The notes below the pieces were generated by a model. That model ran no database searches and was not told the DNA's origin. It worked only from the letters and a program-made list of their open reading frames with translations. This document shows positions 1 to 6,635 of a stretch of DNA of 64,000 nt, piece after piece. The DNA lies in NCBI RefSeq assembly GCF_035605935.1, contig NZ_DATNGK010000266.1:33265-97264 (forward strand), in the 5' to 3' direction. Each line of letters begins with the position of its first letter. The first letter of the stretch is position 1. The translations under genes were made by a program, and so were the position numbers. Source of the stretch: Actinocrinis sp035605935 (lineage in GTDB: Bacteria; Actinomycetota; Actinomycetes; Streptomycetales; Catenulisporaceae).

Positions 1-321
1 CACCATGAACAGGTTGCGCCGGCCCAGCTTGTCGGAGAGACGGCCGAAGCCGAGCGCACCGACGACCTCGCCGGCCAGGTACACCGTCGCGATCGCGCCG
101 ACCGCGGTCGACGACATGCCGAGGGTCTGCTTCGTACTGAGCACGCCCGCGACCGCGCTGGCCACGGTGATCTCCAGACCGTCCAGGACCCACGCCACAC
201 CCAGCGCAATCACGAGCCGGGTGTGGAAACGAGACCAGGGCAGCCGGTCGATCCTGGCTGGGATCAGCGTTCGGATCCGCGCTGGTTGCGAGGGTGAGCC
301 GTCAACATCGATGGCCGACAT
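1..321 (-). CDS. MFS transporter, N-terminal part (cut by window start)
   Basis: Reading leftward from the ATG at 321 gives about 107 residues before the window ends. A polar N-terminus is followed by a first membrane segment (about residues 36-60) and a second one ending in GFGRLSDKLGRRNLF, which is the MFS loop 2-3 motif (G-x-L-x-D-x-x-G-R-R). The protein is therefore the start of a major facilitator superfamily secondary transporter in the cytoplasmic membrane. The start at 321 has a GGAGG box four bases upstream; an in-frame ATG at 333 lies upstream of that box and is less likely. Substrate cannot be told from this fragment. Confidence 0.85.
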   Translation of the reverse strand, partial: MSAIDVDGSPSQPARIRTLIPARIDRLPWSRFHTRLVIALGVAWVLDGLEITVASAVAGVLSTKQTLGMSSTAVGAIATVYLAGEVVGALGFGRLSDKLGRRNLFMV

Positions 322-484
322 ACGTACCTCCATTCGAAACCCCGGTGCCGGATAACCGGCGCAGCGGTGGGGCAAACGGCGGTGTCGCACTGCGTGATCG
401 AGCCCCGCGTAAGAACCGGTCGGCCGGGTACTCGGCGCTATCGGTTCCGCGAGACGGAACTCGTATCCGGACTTAGGGAGAGCC

Positions 485-718
485 ATGTCGATCGGGGCGA
501 GCATCACGGTGGTCGCAGTCGGCGCGATTCTCAGCTTCGCCACGCACGTGCACAGCTCGGGCTTCAGTGTGATCGCGATGGGCGGGGTGCTCATGGTGGT
601 CGGCATCGTCGCGCTGTGCCTTCAGATCGCGGCCTTGCACCGGCAGCGCCAGATGACCGCGGCGGAGGTCCAGCCGCCGGAGCGGACCGTCGTCGTGCGG
701 CCGCCGTCGGAGTACTAA
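485..718 (+). CDS. Small two-TM membrane protein, DUF6458-like
   Basis: A 77-residue protein with two hydrophobic segments (about residues 5-20 and 28-48) and a short charged, Pro-rich cytosolic tail. The opening MSIGASI...VAVGAIL...A pattern resembles the actinobacterial DUF6458 family of small membrane proteins, whose function is unknown. A GGAGAG box sits a few bases before the ATG. It is divergent from the MFS gene to the left and is not evidently in an operon with it. The family call is by recognition only. Confidence 0.75.
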   Translation: MSIGASITVVAVGAILSFATHVHSSGFSVIAMGGVLMVVGIVALCLQIAALHRQRQMTAAEVQPPERTVVVRPPSEY

Positions 719-842
719 GCCGAGGGAGTACTGAGCCGCCGACAACGTAACGCAGGACACCTGGTTGCAGCGCATTTTCCACCGCCGACGGGGTACACAA
801 GACCGACAAACACGCACGTTGCAGTCAGTGCGGAGGCGGGCT

Positions 843-1199
843 ATGGATGGAAGACGGCTCTCGGTGCGCGAGCAGCGCATTCTCGCGGAGATCGAGACGG
901 TACTGCGCCGGGACCGGAAGCTCGACGAGCGACTGCGCGATCTTCGTTTGCCCCTCAGACTCAGGCTGCTGTCGGTCCAACGCAGGCTGCGCGGTGCAGA
1001 ATTAAGCCTCTTGATACCAACGACGCTGCTCCTCGCGCTCGCCGCCGGGCGCACCGGGACTCACGCCGTGGTGATAGCGGCCTGTTGCGTCGGTGCGATG
1101 ACTGTATTCCTCCTCTACGGCGCGGTGCGCGGTCGCCTGGAGCGACGCCGCAGGGAGCGATGGGGCACGAGCAGGTCCCGGATGACTTTCCCGGAGTAA
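843..1199 (+). CDS. DUF3040-like membrane protein
   Basis: This 118-residue protein begins MDGRRLSVREQRILAEIE, which matches the N-terminal pattern of DUF3040 proteins (S-x-x-E-x-x-x-L-x-x-I-E), followed by a basic segment and two hydrophobic helices (about residues 59-73 and 77-97) and a basic C-terminus. Function is unknown; the family is widespread in actinobacteria. The ATG at 843 is preferred over the longer reading from 765 because GGAGG lies at 832-836. The next gene is convergent. Confidence 0.7.
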   Translation: MDGRRLSVREQRILAEIETVLRRDRKLDERLRDLRLPLRLRLLSVQRRLRGAELSLLIPTTLLLALAAGRTGTHAVVIAACCVGAMTVFLLYGAVRGRLERRRRERWGTSRSRMTFPE

Positions 1200-1550
1200 T
1201 AGCTTCACCGGAGTCGTAGCCGCGTCGGCCGGACGCTGAAGATGAGCGCCGCTCACGTGCGGGGTGATTGTGCGGCCCCGTATTCGTGGTCTGCGGCAAC
1301 TTTCAGCTGCTTTCACGTGAGCGTCACGTCAATGTCGTTTGCTAGCTGCGGTAACGCAGTGTGATTGGTTGGTTACCTACGCTCACCGCCGCCGCGCACT
1401 ACCGTCCTGACTCGATCGAACGAGCCACGCTCAGTTTCGACGAAGAGGCCACAGGCGGCACTGAAACGGGGATCCCCGAGCGCGGGTGCGACCGACGGGT
1501 CGGCGGGACGGTCGCACCCGCCCGGGATGGAAACGGCGGCGCGAGAGGCG
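1200..1550. other. Intergenic region between convergent genes
   Basis: No convincing gene is seen in these 351 bases. Two structures stand out. The first is a 9-bp inverted repeat, GCTCACGTG at 1251-1259 and CACGTGAGC at 1314-1322, with a CACGTG core in each arm. The second is the hairpin annotated at 1482-1521. The short reading frames here lack ribosome binding sites and family resemblance. Confidence 0.6.
1482..1521 (-). terminator. Hairpin terminator after the Ser/Thr kinase gene
   Basis: Arms 1482-1494 and 1509-1521 are perfectly complementary over 13 bp (GCGGGTGCGACCG pairing with CGGTCGCACCCGC) around a 14-base loop. It starts 30 bases past the kinase stop codon. There is no U tract, as is usual for actinobacterial terminators. 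Confidence 0.75.
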
Positions 1551-3296
1551 TTAGTCGGTGACCGTGCCGGACAGGCGCTGCACCTCCGCGGTCAGCTGGT
1601 TGGCCGCCATCGCGGAAATCCGTTCCTTGCCCACCAGCTGGCCCAGCCTGCCGTCGAACTTCGCGATCTTGTTGCGGATCTCCTGCAGATGCGCGGCGCC
1701 GCCGTTGCGCTGCGCCGAGACCACCGAGTTCTCGATGTCGATGATCGAGTTCTGCAGGTCGCCGCCGCTCGTCGGATCGAGCGTGGCCGGGCCGGCCGCG
1801 ACGAAGGTACGGATCTGGGCGCGCACCGCCTCCAGGTAGCGGATCGGGTCGGCGGAGGCCGCCGCGGTTATCGAAGGCGCCGCGCCACCACTCATCCGGG
1901 GCATCGGGGCACTAGCGGCTGCGGTGGGCCCGGCAGTGGGCAGCGACGGGTTCGGCATCTGGTCCGTCACCCGCGGCCCAGCGGAGATCGTGCCCGTGGC
2001 CGCGCGGCTGGTGGTGAGCACCAGCGCGACCGCTCCGACGGCCAGCAGCACGACGAGCGCCGCCATACCGAGGATCATCCGACGCGGCCCTCGCCTGCCG
2101 TCGCGATCACCTTGGTCGCGCCGCCTGCCCGTCTCGGGCTCGCCGCGCGGCCGCATCCTGCCGTCGAAGGCCGCGGTCGACTCCCCGCTCGCCGAGCCGG
2201 AGGGGTCCCCCGAGCGCCCCGACCGCCGCGAACCGTAGCCGCCGACCTCGCCGAGGTCTGCTTCGTCGTCCTCGTCGAATGCGTTGGACAGCATCGTGTT
2301 CTCGCCGGGCGGCGGCGACACGGCGCTGAACTGTCCGGCGGCCGGATAGGCCGACGCGCCCTGATACGGCACGGCGGCGCGAGGGTCCTGGCCGCCGCGC
2401 GGGTCTTGCACCGCCTCGAACGCGGAAATCGAACGGCGGCCGATGTACTCGTCGCCGAGTGGCAACCCGGCCGCCGCGGCGAGGCCGGACAGCGTCGTGA
2501 GCGCCTGGGCCGCGTTGGGCCGGAAGGCGGGATTCTTCGACAGGCAGGCGTGGCAGAACTCCACGACGCGCGCGGGCAGCCCCGGAACGTCGATCGGCGG
2601 CGGCGGATCGTAGAGCTGCGACTCGAAGATCTCGGTGATGTCTTTGCTCTGATACGGCGGATGGCCGGTCAGCGCCCAGAACAGCACGCAGCCCAGCGCG
2701 TAGATATCCGAGGCCGGCTTAGCTCGCTGCCCGCGCACTTGCTCCGGAGCCATGCACAGCGGCGTGCCGACGGTCAGGTTGCCGGTCAGATCGCCGTCGC
2801 CGGCCCCGCGCGCGATACCGAAGTCCAGCAGCTTCGCGCCGTCCGGCACCAGCATCACGTTCGCCGGCTTCACGTCCCGGTGCACGATCCCGGCATGGTG
2901 CGCGGCCAGCAGCGCGTCGGCGATCTGCGCGCACACGGACACCGCTTCGGCCCACGGCAACGGCCCTTCCTTCAGCCGCCGGGCCAGGCTGGTGCCGGTG
3001 AGCAGTTCGGTGACCAGGACCGGCACCGTGCTGCCGTCCGGGCGCGGGCTCTCCAGGTAGTCGTGGATCGCGCAGATGCGCGGGTGGGCCAGGCGGGCGA
3101 GCGCCCTGGCCTCGCGGCGCAGCCGCTCGCGCTCGGTCGGGTCGTTCACCGCGGCGCCGCGCAGCAGTTTGACGGCGACCGGTCGGTCCTGGGAGGTGTC
3201 GACGGCCTCCCACACGGTCGCGCTGCCGCCACTGCCGAGCGGCCTGACCAACAGGTAGCGGCCGGCGAGCAGCGTGCCGGGTATCGCGGGCTCCAT
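1551..3296 (-). CDS. Membrane-anchored Ser/Thr protein kinase
   Basis: A 581-residue Hanks-type kinase. Visible motifs in order: Gly-rich loop LGSGGSATVWE (about 20-30), VAVK with the ATP-anchoring lysine K43, HRDVKPANVM with catalytic D141, DFG at 158-160, and GTPLCMAPEQ in the activation/P+1 region. The kinase domain ends near residue 270. It is followed by a Gly/Arg-rich linker, one membrane helix (about 405-428) and an extracellular Ala/Pro-rich then helical C-terminal domain of about 150 residues without PASTA repeats. The start at 3296 is chosen because the kinase fold begins a few residues later; upstream frame extends through a neighbouring gene in the wrong composition. Predicted to phosphorylate cytosolic Ser/Thr targets in response to an external signal; ligand unknown. 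Confidence 0.93.
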   Translation of the reverse strand: MEPAIPGTLLAGRYLLVRPLGSGGSATVWEAVDTSQDRPVAVKLLRGAAVNDPTERERLRREARALARLAHPRICAIHDYLESPRPDGSTVPVLVTELLTGTSLARRLKEGPLPWAEAVSVCAQIADALLAAHHAGIVHRDVKPANVMLVPDGAKLLDFGIARGAGDGDLTGNLTVGTPLCMAPEQVRGQRAKPASDIYALGCVLFWALTGHPPYQSKDITEIFESQLYDPPPPIDVPGLPARVVEFCHACLSKNPAFRPNAAQALTTLSGLAAAAGLPLGDEYIGRRSISAFEAVQDPRGGQDPRAAVPYQGASAYPAAGQFSAVSPPPGENTMLSNAFDEDDEADLGEVGGYGSRRSGRSGDPSGSASGESTAAFDGRMRPRGEPETGRRRDQGDRDGRRGPRRMILGMAALVVLLAVGAVALVLTTSRAATGTISAGPRVTDQMPNPSLPTAGPTAAASAPMPRMSGGAAPSITAAASADPIRYLEAVRAQIRTFVAAGPATLDPTSGGDLQNSIIDIENSVVSAQRNGGAAHLQEIRNKIAKFDGRLGQLVGKERISAMAANQLTAEVQRLSGTVTD

Positions 3297-3445
3297 ATCC
3301 CGGATTATTGCGCCGCTCGCGGGGTGCTGGCCGAAACCATGACAGAACTGATGCCCAGTTAAGCGGTTCGTAAGGACCCGGAACGCGACAGCCGGATGGT
3401 GACGAGCCGTCACCACCCGGCCGTGGGCCTTAGCCGCCGCGCGAT

Positions 3446-3640
3446 CTACAAGTCGAACTCGCCCTTCTTGACCCCGTCCACGAAGGCATTCCACTCGGCG
3501 TGCGTGTAGACGTGCACCGGACCGGCGCCCGCGTCCTTGGTGTCCCGCACCCTCACGGCGTGGTCGGTGACCATGACCTCCACGCACTGGCCGCCGTTGC
3601 CGCCGCTTGCGCTCGCCTTGCGCCACACATTGCGTTCCAT
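3446..3640 (-). CDS. DUF397 domain protein
   Basis: A 64-residue protein with the DUF397 signature: W-R-K-A-S at the start, a central CVEV, VRVRDTKD, and a C-terminal EWNAFVDGVKKGEFDL. DUF397 proteins are commonly encoded directly after XRE/DUF5753 regulators and, in the cases studied in Streptomyces, act together with them. Here the ATG shares one base with the stop codon of the upstream XRE gene (TGATG), so the two are translationally coupled. The kinase gene follows 149 bases downstream on the same strand. Confidence 0.9.
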   Translation of the reverse strand: MERNVWRKASASGGNGGQCVEVMVTDHAVRVRDTKDAGAGPVHVYTHAEWNAFVDGVKKGEFDL

Positions 3641-4482
3641 CAGTGGGTTTCTCTGATCCTCTGCTCGATTATCCGGACAGTCTCCTCCGGCGTGAGCGCC
3701 GCGCTGCGCACCCGCTCAAGCGCTCTGCGCGCCTGGCGGACCTCCAGCGGACCGTCGTGCACGACGGTCGAGAAGATCGATTCCGAGCTCGCCACGGCCG
3801 GCCCGCCACCGCCGCCGAACTCGTAGATGTCCAGCGGCATCCGGGTCACCGGACTGGTCGCCGGGATGCTGCGGAGCACCACGTTGGGCAGCTCTGCCAG
3901 CTCTCGAAGGTGCTTGAGCTGCTCGTTGAGCACACTGACACCGCCGAAGGGGGTACCCAGGACGCTGTCCTGAAGGATCACGTCGACGAGCAACGGTTCG
4001 GGTTCGAACAGGCGGCGCTGGCGCAGCAGGCGCACTTCGACGTGTATGTCCACATGATCCGGATCGCGGATCAGCGCACTGGTCTCGAAGAGGCCCCGCA
4101 TGTAGCCCTCGGTCTGCAGGAGGCCGTGGACCACGGAGTTGTGCAGCGCCAGCAGGCGCGTCGCGTCGTTCTCGTAGCCGAGGAGGGTGTAGTACGGCTC
4201 GTTGATCCAGGGTCTGAAGCGTTCCCACCAGCTGTCCGTGCGGCTTTCCCGGGCCATGGTGCACAGCCGCTCGGCGTCCGTGTCGGAGAGCTTGTAGTGC
4301 TTTGCCAGCCGGATGACGTCCATCGGGTCGATCTTGTTCTCGGCCCGCTCGATCCGGCCCACCTTGGTGTGCGCCCAACCCAGCGCCTCGCCGACCTCGC
4401 GCGTGGTGTGCCCCCGCTCTTCGCGCAGTTCCAGCAGTTCCCGGCCCAGCTGCCGTTGCAGCCAGCTCGCTTGGAACGCCAT
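3640..4482 (-). CDS. XRE-family regulator with DUF5753 domain
   Basis: A 280-residue protein. The N-terminal helix-turn-helix spans about residues 10-65 (LRELREERG..TREVGEALGWAHTKVGRIERAENKI). The rest has the DUF5753 pattern, including YTLLGYENDATRLLALHNSVVHGLLQTEGYM (fragmented here), the RQ/LL-R-RQRRL segment and a C-terminal I-I-E-Q. This class forms regulator/partner pairs with DUF397 proteins; the partner gene overlaps by one base downstream. The ATG at 4482 is chosen because residues encoded further upstream to 4527 are hydrophobic and precede the conserved start of the family. A long palindrome at 4537-4560 lies 55 bases upstream and is a candidate operator. Confidence 0.9.
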   Translation of the reverse strand: MAFQASWLQRQLGRELLELREERGHTTREVGEALGWAHTKVGRIERAENKIDPMDVIRLAKHYKLSDTDAERLCTMARESRTDSWWERFRPWINEPYYTLLGYENDATRLLALHNSVVHGLLQTEGYMRGLFETSALIRDPDHVDIHVEVRLLRQRRLFEPEPLLVDVILQDSVLGTPFGGVSVLNEQLKHLRELAELPNVVLRSIPATSPVTRMPLDIYEFGGGGGPAVASSESIFSTVVHDGPLEVRQARRALERVRSAALTPEETVRIIEQRIRETH

Positions 4483-4536
4483 CGGGAACCCCAACCAGCA
4501 AAGAGTAAAGAGTTGGTAAAGCCACACGTCGTTGCT

Positions 4537-4560
4537 TGCACCGGAGCACGCTCCGGTGCA
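4537..4560. promoter_or_regulatory. Near-perfect 24-bp palindrome upstream of the XRE gene
   Basis: Arms TGCACCGGAGC (4537-4547) and GCTCCGGTGCA (4550-4560) are perfectly complementary over 11 bp with a 2-base spacer. The site lies 55 bases ahead of the XRE start and about 167 bases ahead of the divergent STAS gene. The tight spacer favours a protein-binding site for a dimer over a terminator. Its assignment to the XRE protein is inference. Confidence 0.6.
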
Positions 4561-4726
4561 TCGTCAGTTTAGTAACTTAGCGTAAAGGCATCCTCACCGT
4601 CTGACGAGATGTTAGCGCCCCGCACTCGCACACGGCGGATGCACAGCGCATCGGATCTGCACATGTTAAGCGCCGGGTTGTCGCCACGTCGGTAACTCGC
4701 GCCTCATCTCTATCTCAGGATTCGGC

Positions 4727-5158
4727 ATGACGCTCCCCCGCGATGCGTGCGACTGCAAGACCTTCGCGGATTTGACGCTCACCATCCGTGACAGCGGATC
4801 GGCGACCGTCCTCGAGCTTTCGGGGGAGTTCGACGCATACACGGCGTACGAGCTACGCCGCTATCTCGCGCTGTATCCGCCAAGCCGGTTCGTGCATGTG
4901 GTGATGGACCTGCGGCGGCTCGGTTTCATCGACTCGGCCGGCATCGCCGTGATCGTGGCGCTGGGCAAGCAGGCCACCGCCCGGGCCGGCACCCTGCGGC
5001 TGGTGATCCCGGAAAGCCACCTGCTGGTCAAGCTGCGGCGGATGGGCCTGGTCAAGCTCTGGCCCATTCACGCCGACGTCGAATCAGCGCTCGAGGCCGT
5101 AAAACGCATCGAGACGGAGTCCGAGCGCGCACTCATTCGGCGTTCAGTGAGGTTTTAG
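4727..5158 (+). CDS. STAS-domain protein, anti-sigma factor antagonist type
   Basis: A 143-residue single STAS domain: GEFDAYTA at 33-40, a beta strand VVMDLRRLGFIDSAGIAV and the later VKLRRMGLVKLW. S70 in the DSAG motif is the residue phosphorylated in SpoIIAA/RsbV-type antagonists, so the protein likely binds an anti-sigma kinase in its unphosphorylated state. No kinase or sigma gene is adjacent, so its partner is elsewhere. A 16-residue N-terminal extension with two Cys (MTLPRDACDC) precedes the domain. The ATG at 4727 has no strong Shine-Dalgarno box nearby. Confidence 0.88.
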   Translation: MTLPRDACDCKTFADLTLTIRDSGSATVLELSGEFDAYTAYELRRYLALYPPSRFVHVVMDLRRLGFIDSAGIAVIVALGKQATARAGTLRLVIPESHLLVKLRRMGLVKLWPIHADVESALEAVKRIETESERALIRRSVRF

Positions 5159-5257
5159 CCACATCCCGTCCGCGCTGTGCATTCATCTTCCCAGTTAGGG
5201 GTACTGGAAGCCGCCGAGACCCGATTAAGGTCCCGGCGCGCGCACCGTACTATCTAG

Positions 5258-5276
5258 TAAGGTGAGGCTTACCTAC
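5258..5276 (+). promoter_or_regulatory. DtxR/IdeR-type iron box
   Basis: The 19-bp stretch TAAGGTGAGGCTTACCTAC fits the published iron-box consensus TWAGGTTAGSCTWACCTWA at 17 of 19 positions, centred on 5267, with the AGGT/ACCT half-sites intact. A possible -10 element TACTAT lies at 5248-5253, immediately upstream. The site ends 23 bases before the flavin reductase start, where a bound iron-loaded repressor would block transcription. Confidence 0.72.
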
Positions 5277-5299
5277 TGGAGCTGAAGCTGGGAGGCTCG

Positions 5300-5917
5300 A
5301 TGGACGGACGGCGGCGCGCGGTGCCCGGTTTCGAGCGCGCGGACGTCCAAGACGCCCCGGCCCTGCCCTTCCGGCCACGCCACCGAGCCGAGATGGCATC
5401 TGACACGCAGGAGGTCGCAGCCGGCGAGTTTCGCGAGGTGCTGGGCAACTTCGCCACCGGGGTCACCGTCATCACCACGCTGGACGGTCCGCGGCCCATC
5501 GGCTTTACCTGCCAGGCGTTCAATTCGCTCTCGCTCGACCCGCCGATGGTCTCCTTCTCCGTCGCGCGTGCCTCGAGCAGCCGCCCGCGGATACTCGCCG
5601 CCGGCCGGTTCTGTGTGAACGTGCTGGCCTTCGACCAGCACTCGCTGTGCGCCCGGTTCGCCACCCGCGAGGTCGACCGCTTCCTCGGCGTCGACTGGTG
5701 GCGCTCGCCCGGCGGCAACCCGGTGCTTGACGGTTCGCTGGCCTGGATCGACTGCACGGTCGAGGCGGAGTACCCGGCCGGGGATCACACGATCGTGGTC
5801 GGTAACGTGCGCTCGCTCGCGGTGCAGCGAGAGGCGGCCCCGCTGGTCTATCACCGCGGCGCGTTCGCCAATTGCTTCCCGGTCGCGGGTAACGGCGCGC
5901 TGCCGCGAGTCTGCTGA
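5300..5917 (+). CDS. Flavin reductase-like FMN-binding protein, probably iron-regulated
   Basis: A 205-residue protein with the flavin reductase (split-barrel FMN) fold: VLGNFATGVTVIT near residue 50, the S-L-S-L-D-P-P-M-V-S-F-S block, SSxxRPRILAAGRFCVNVLA and a terminal LVYHRGAF. Family members reduce FMN or FAD with NAD(P)H, feeding monooxygenases or reducing ferric complexes. The ATG at 5300 has GGGAGG with four-base spacing; an internal ATG at 5393 fits the family start but has a weaker site, so the first about 30 residues may be an extension. The upstream iron box suggests expression when iron is scarce, and thus a role in ferric-siderophore reduction, which is inference. No siderophore genes are in view. 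Confidence 0.85.
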   Translation: MDGRRRAVPGFERADVQDAPALPFRPRHRAEMASDTQEVAAGEFREVLGNFATGVTVITTLDGPRPIGFTCQAFNSLSLDPPMVSFSVARASSSRPRILAAGRFCVNVLAFDQHSLCARFATREVDRFLGVDWWRSPGGNPVLDGSLAWIDCTVEAEYPAGDHTIVVGNVRSLAVQREAAPLVYHRGAFANCFPVAGNGALPRVC

Positions 5918-6022
5918 TCAGACGGCTGATATCACAGCTGATAGCACGGCTGGCGAGACGAAGCCGTCCGCGCCTTGGATGACCATCCACGACGCGGACG
6001 GGCAGTCCTGCTCTGTGCCTCG

Positions 6023-6047
6023 GTGACCGGGGAGCGACCCCGGCCAC
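6023..6047 (+). terminator. Candidate terminator after the flavin reductase gene
   Basis: CCGGGG at 6027-6032 pairs with CCCCGG at 6038-6043 around the loop AGCGA, and outer bases extend the stem past one mismatch. It lies about 105 bases past the stop codon. Confidence 0.5.
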
Positions 6048-6153
6048 AACCATCCGACGATTACAGACGCGAATGGCCGCCGATCGGATGCAGCCTTGAA
6101 CCCTTACGTCTACCGTCACGTGTTGAACAGTGACTGTGACGGACGGTGAGGCA

Positions 6154-6606
6154 ATGATCAAGTACGGACAGGTGGGGTCGCGTCCCGAGACGGGGAGGCA
6201 GGCTCTGCTGCGCGTGCTGACTGCCGCCGGACTGGCCGTGGACGCGTACGTGCACGCGGACCTGGCCTCGGCCTACGATCCGGTACGCAAAAGCATCAGC
6301 CAGGGGGACCTGTTCCGCATCGAGGCCGGCGCGTCCGCGCTCGCCGCGCTGCTCATCCTGCTGAGCGCGCATCGCCTCGTGTGGGCGTTCGCGTTCGTCG
6401 TCGCGGCCAGCGGGGTCGGGGCGCTCCTGCTGTACCGCTATGTCAATGTCGGCACCCTGGGTCCGCTGCCGAACATGTACGAGCCCTTGTGGTTCCCGAA
6501 GAAGACCGCCGCGACGATCGCCGAGGCCGTCGCGACGGTGACCGCGCTGGCCGGTCTCGCGCAGGCCTCCGTGCGGCAACCTCGCAGCAGACGGCTGGCA
6601 GCTTAG
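6154..6606 (+). CDS. Hypothetical three- to four-TM membrane protein
   Basis: A 150-residue protein with hydrophobic segments near residues 20-35, 58-70, 75-93 and 120-135, and a basic C-terminal tail (RQPRSRRLAA). The segments are separated by a short loop holding LASAYDPVRKSISQGDLF and a second loop with GPLPNMYEPLWFPKK. I do not recognise the family. The ATG at 6154 has GGTGAGG just upstream; a GTG at 6130 would add eight residues. Neighbours give no clue to function. Confidence 0.7.
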   Translation: MIKYGQVGSRPETGRQALLRVLTAAGLAVDAYVHADLASAYDPVRKSISQGDLFRIEAGASALAALLILLSAHRLVWAFAFVVAASGVGALLLYRYVNVGTLGPLPNMYEPLWFPKKTAATIAEAVATVTALAGLAQASVRQPRSRRLAA

Positions 6607-6635
6607 CCGGACCGCTCTCAGGGCTCGCCTCGCTC

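Noticed and set aside
1365..3362. 665-residue plus-strand frame opposite the kinase gene
   Set aside because: It is the antisense shadow of the kinase: low-complexity Arg/Gly/Ala sequence, no domain, no ribosome site.
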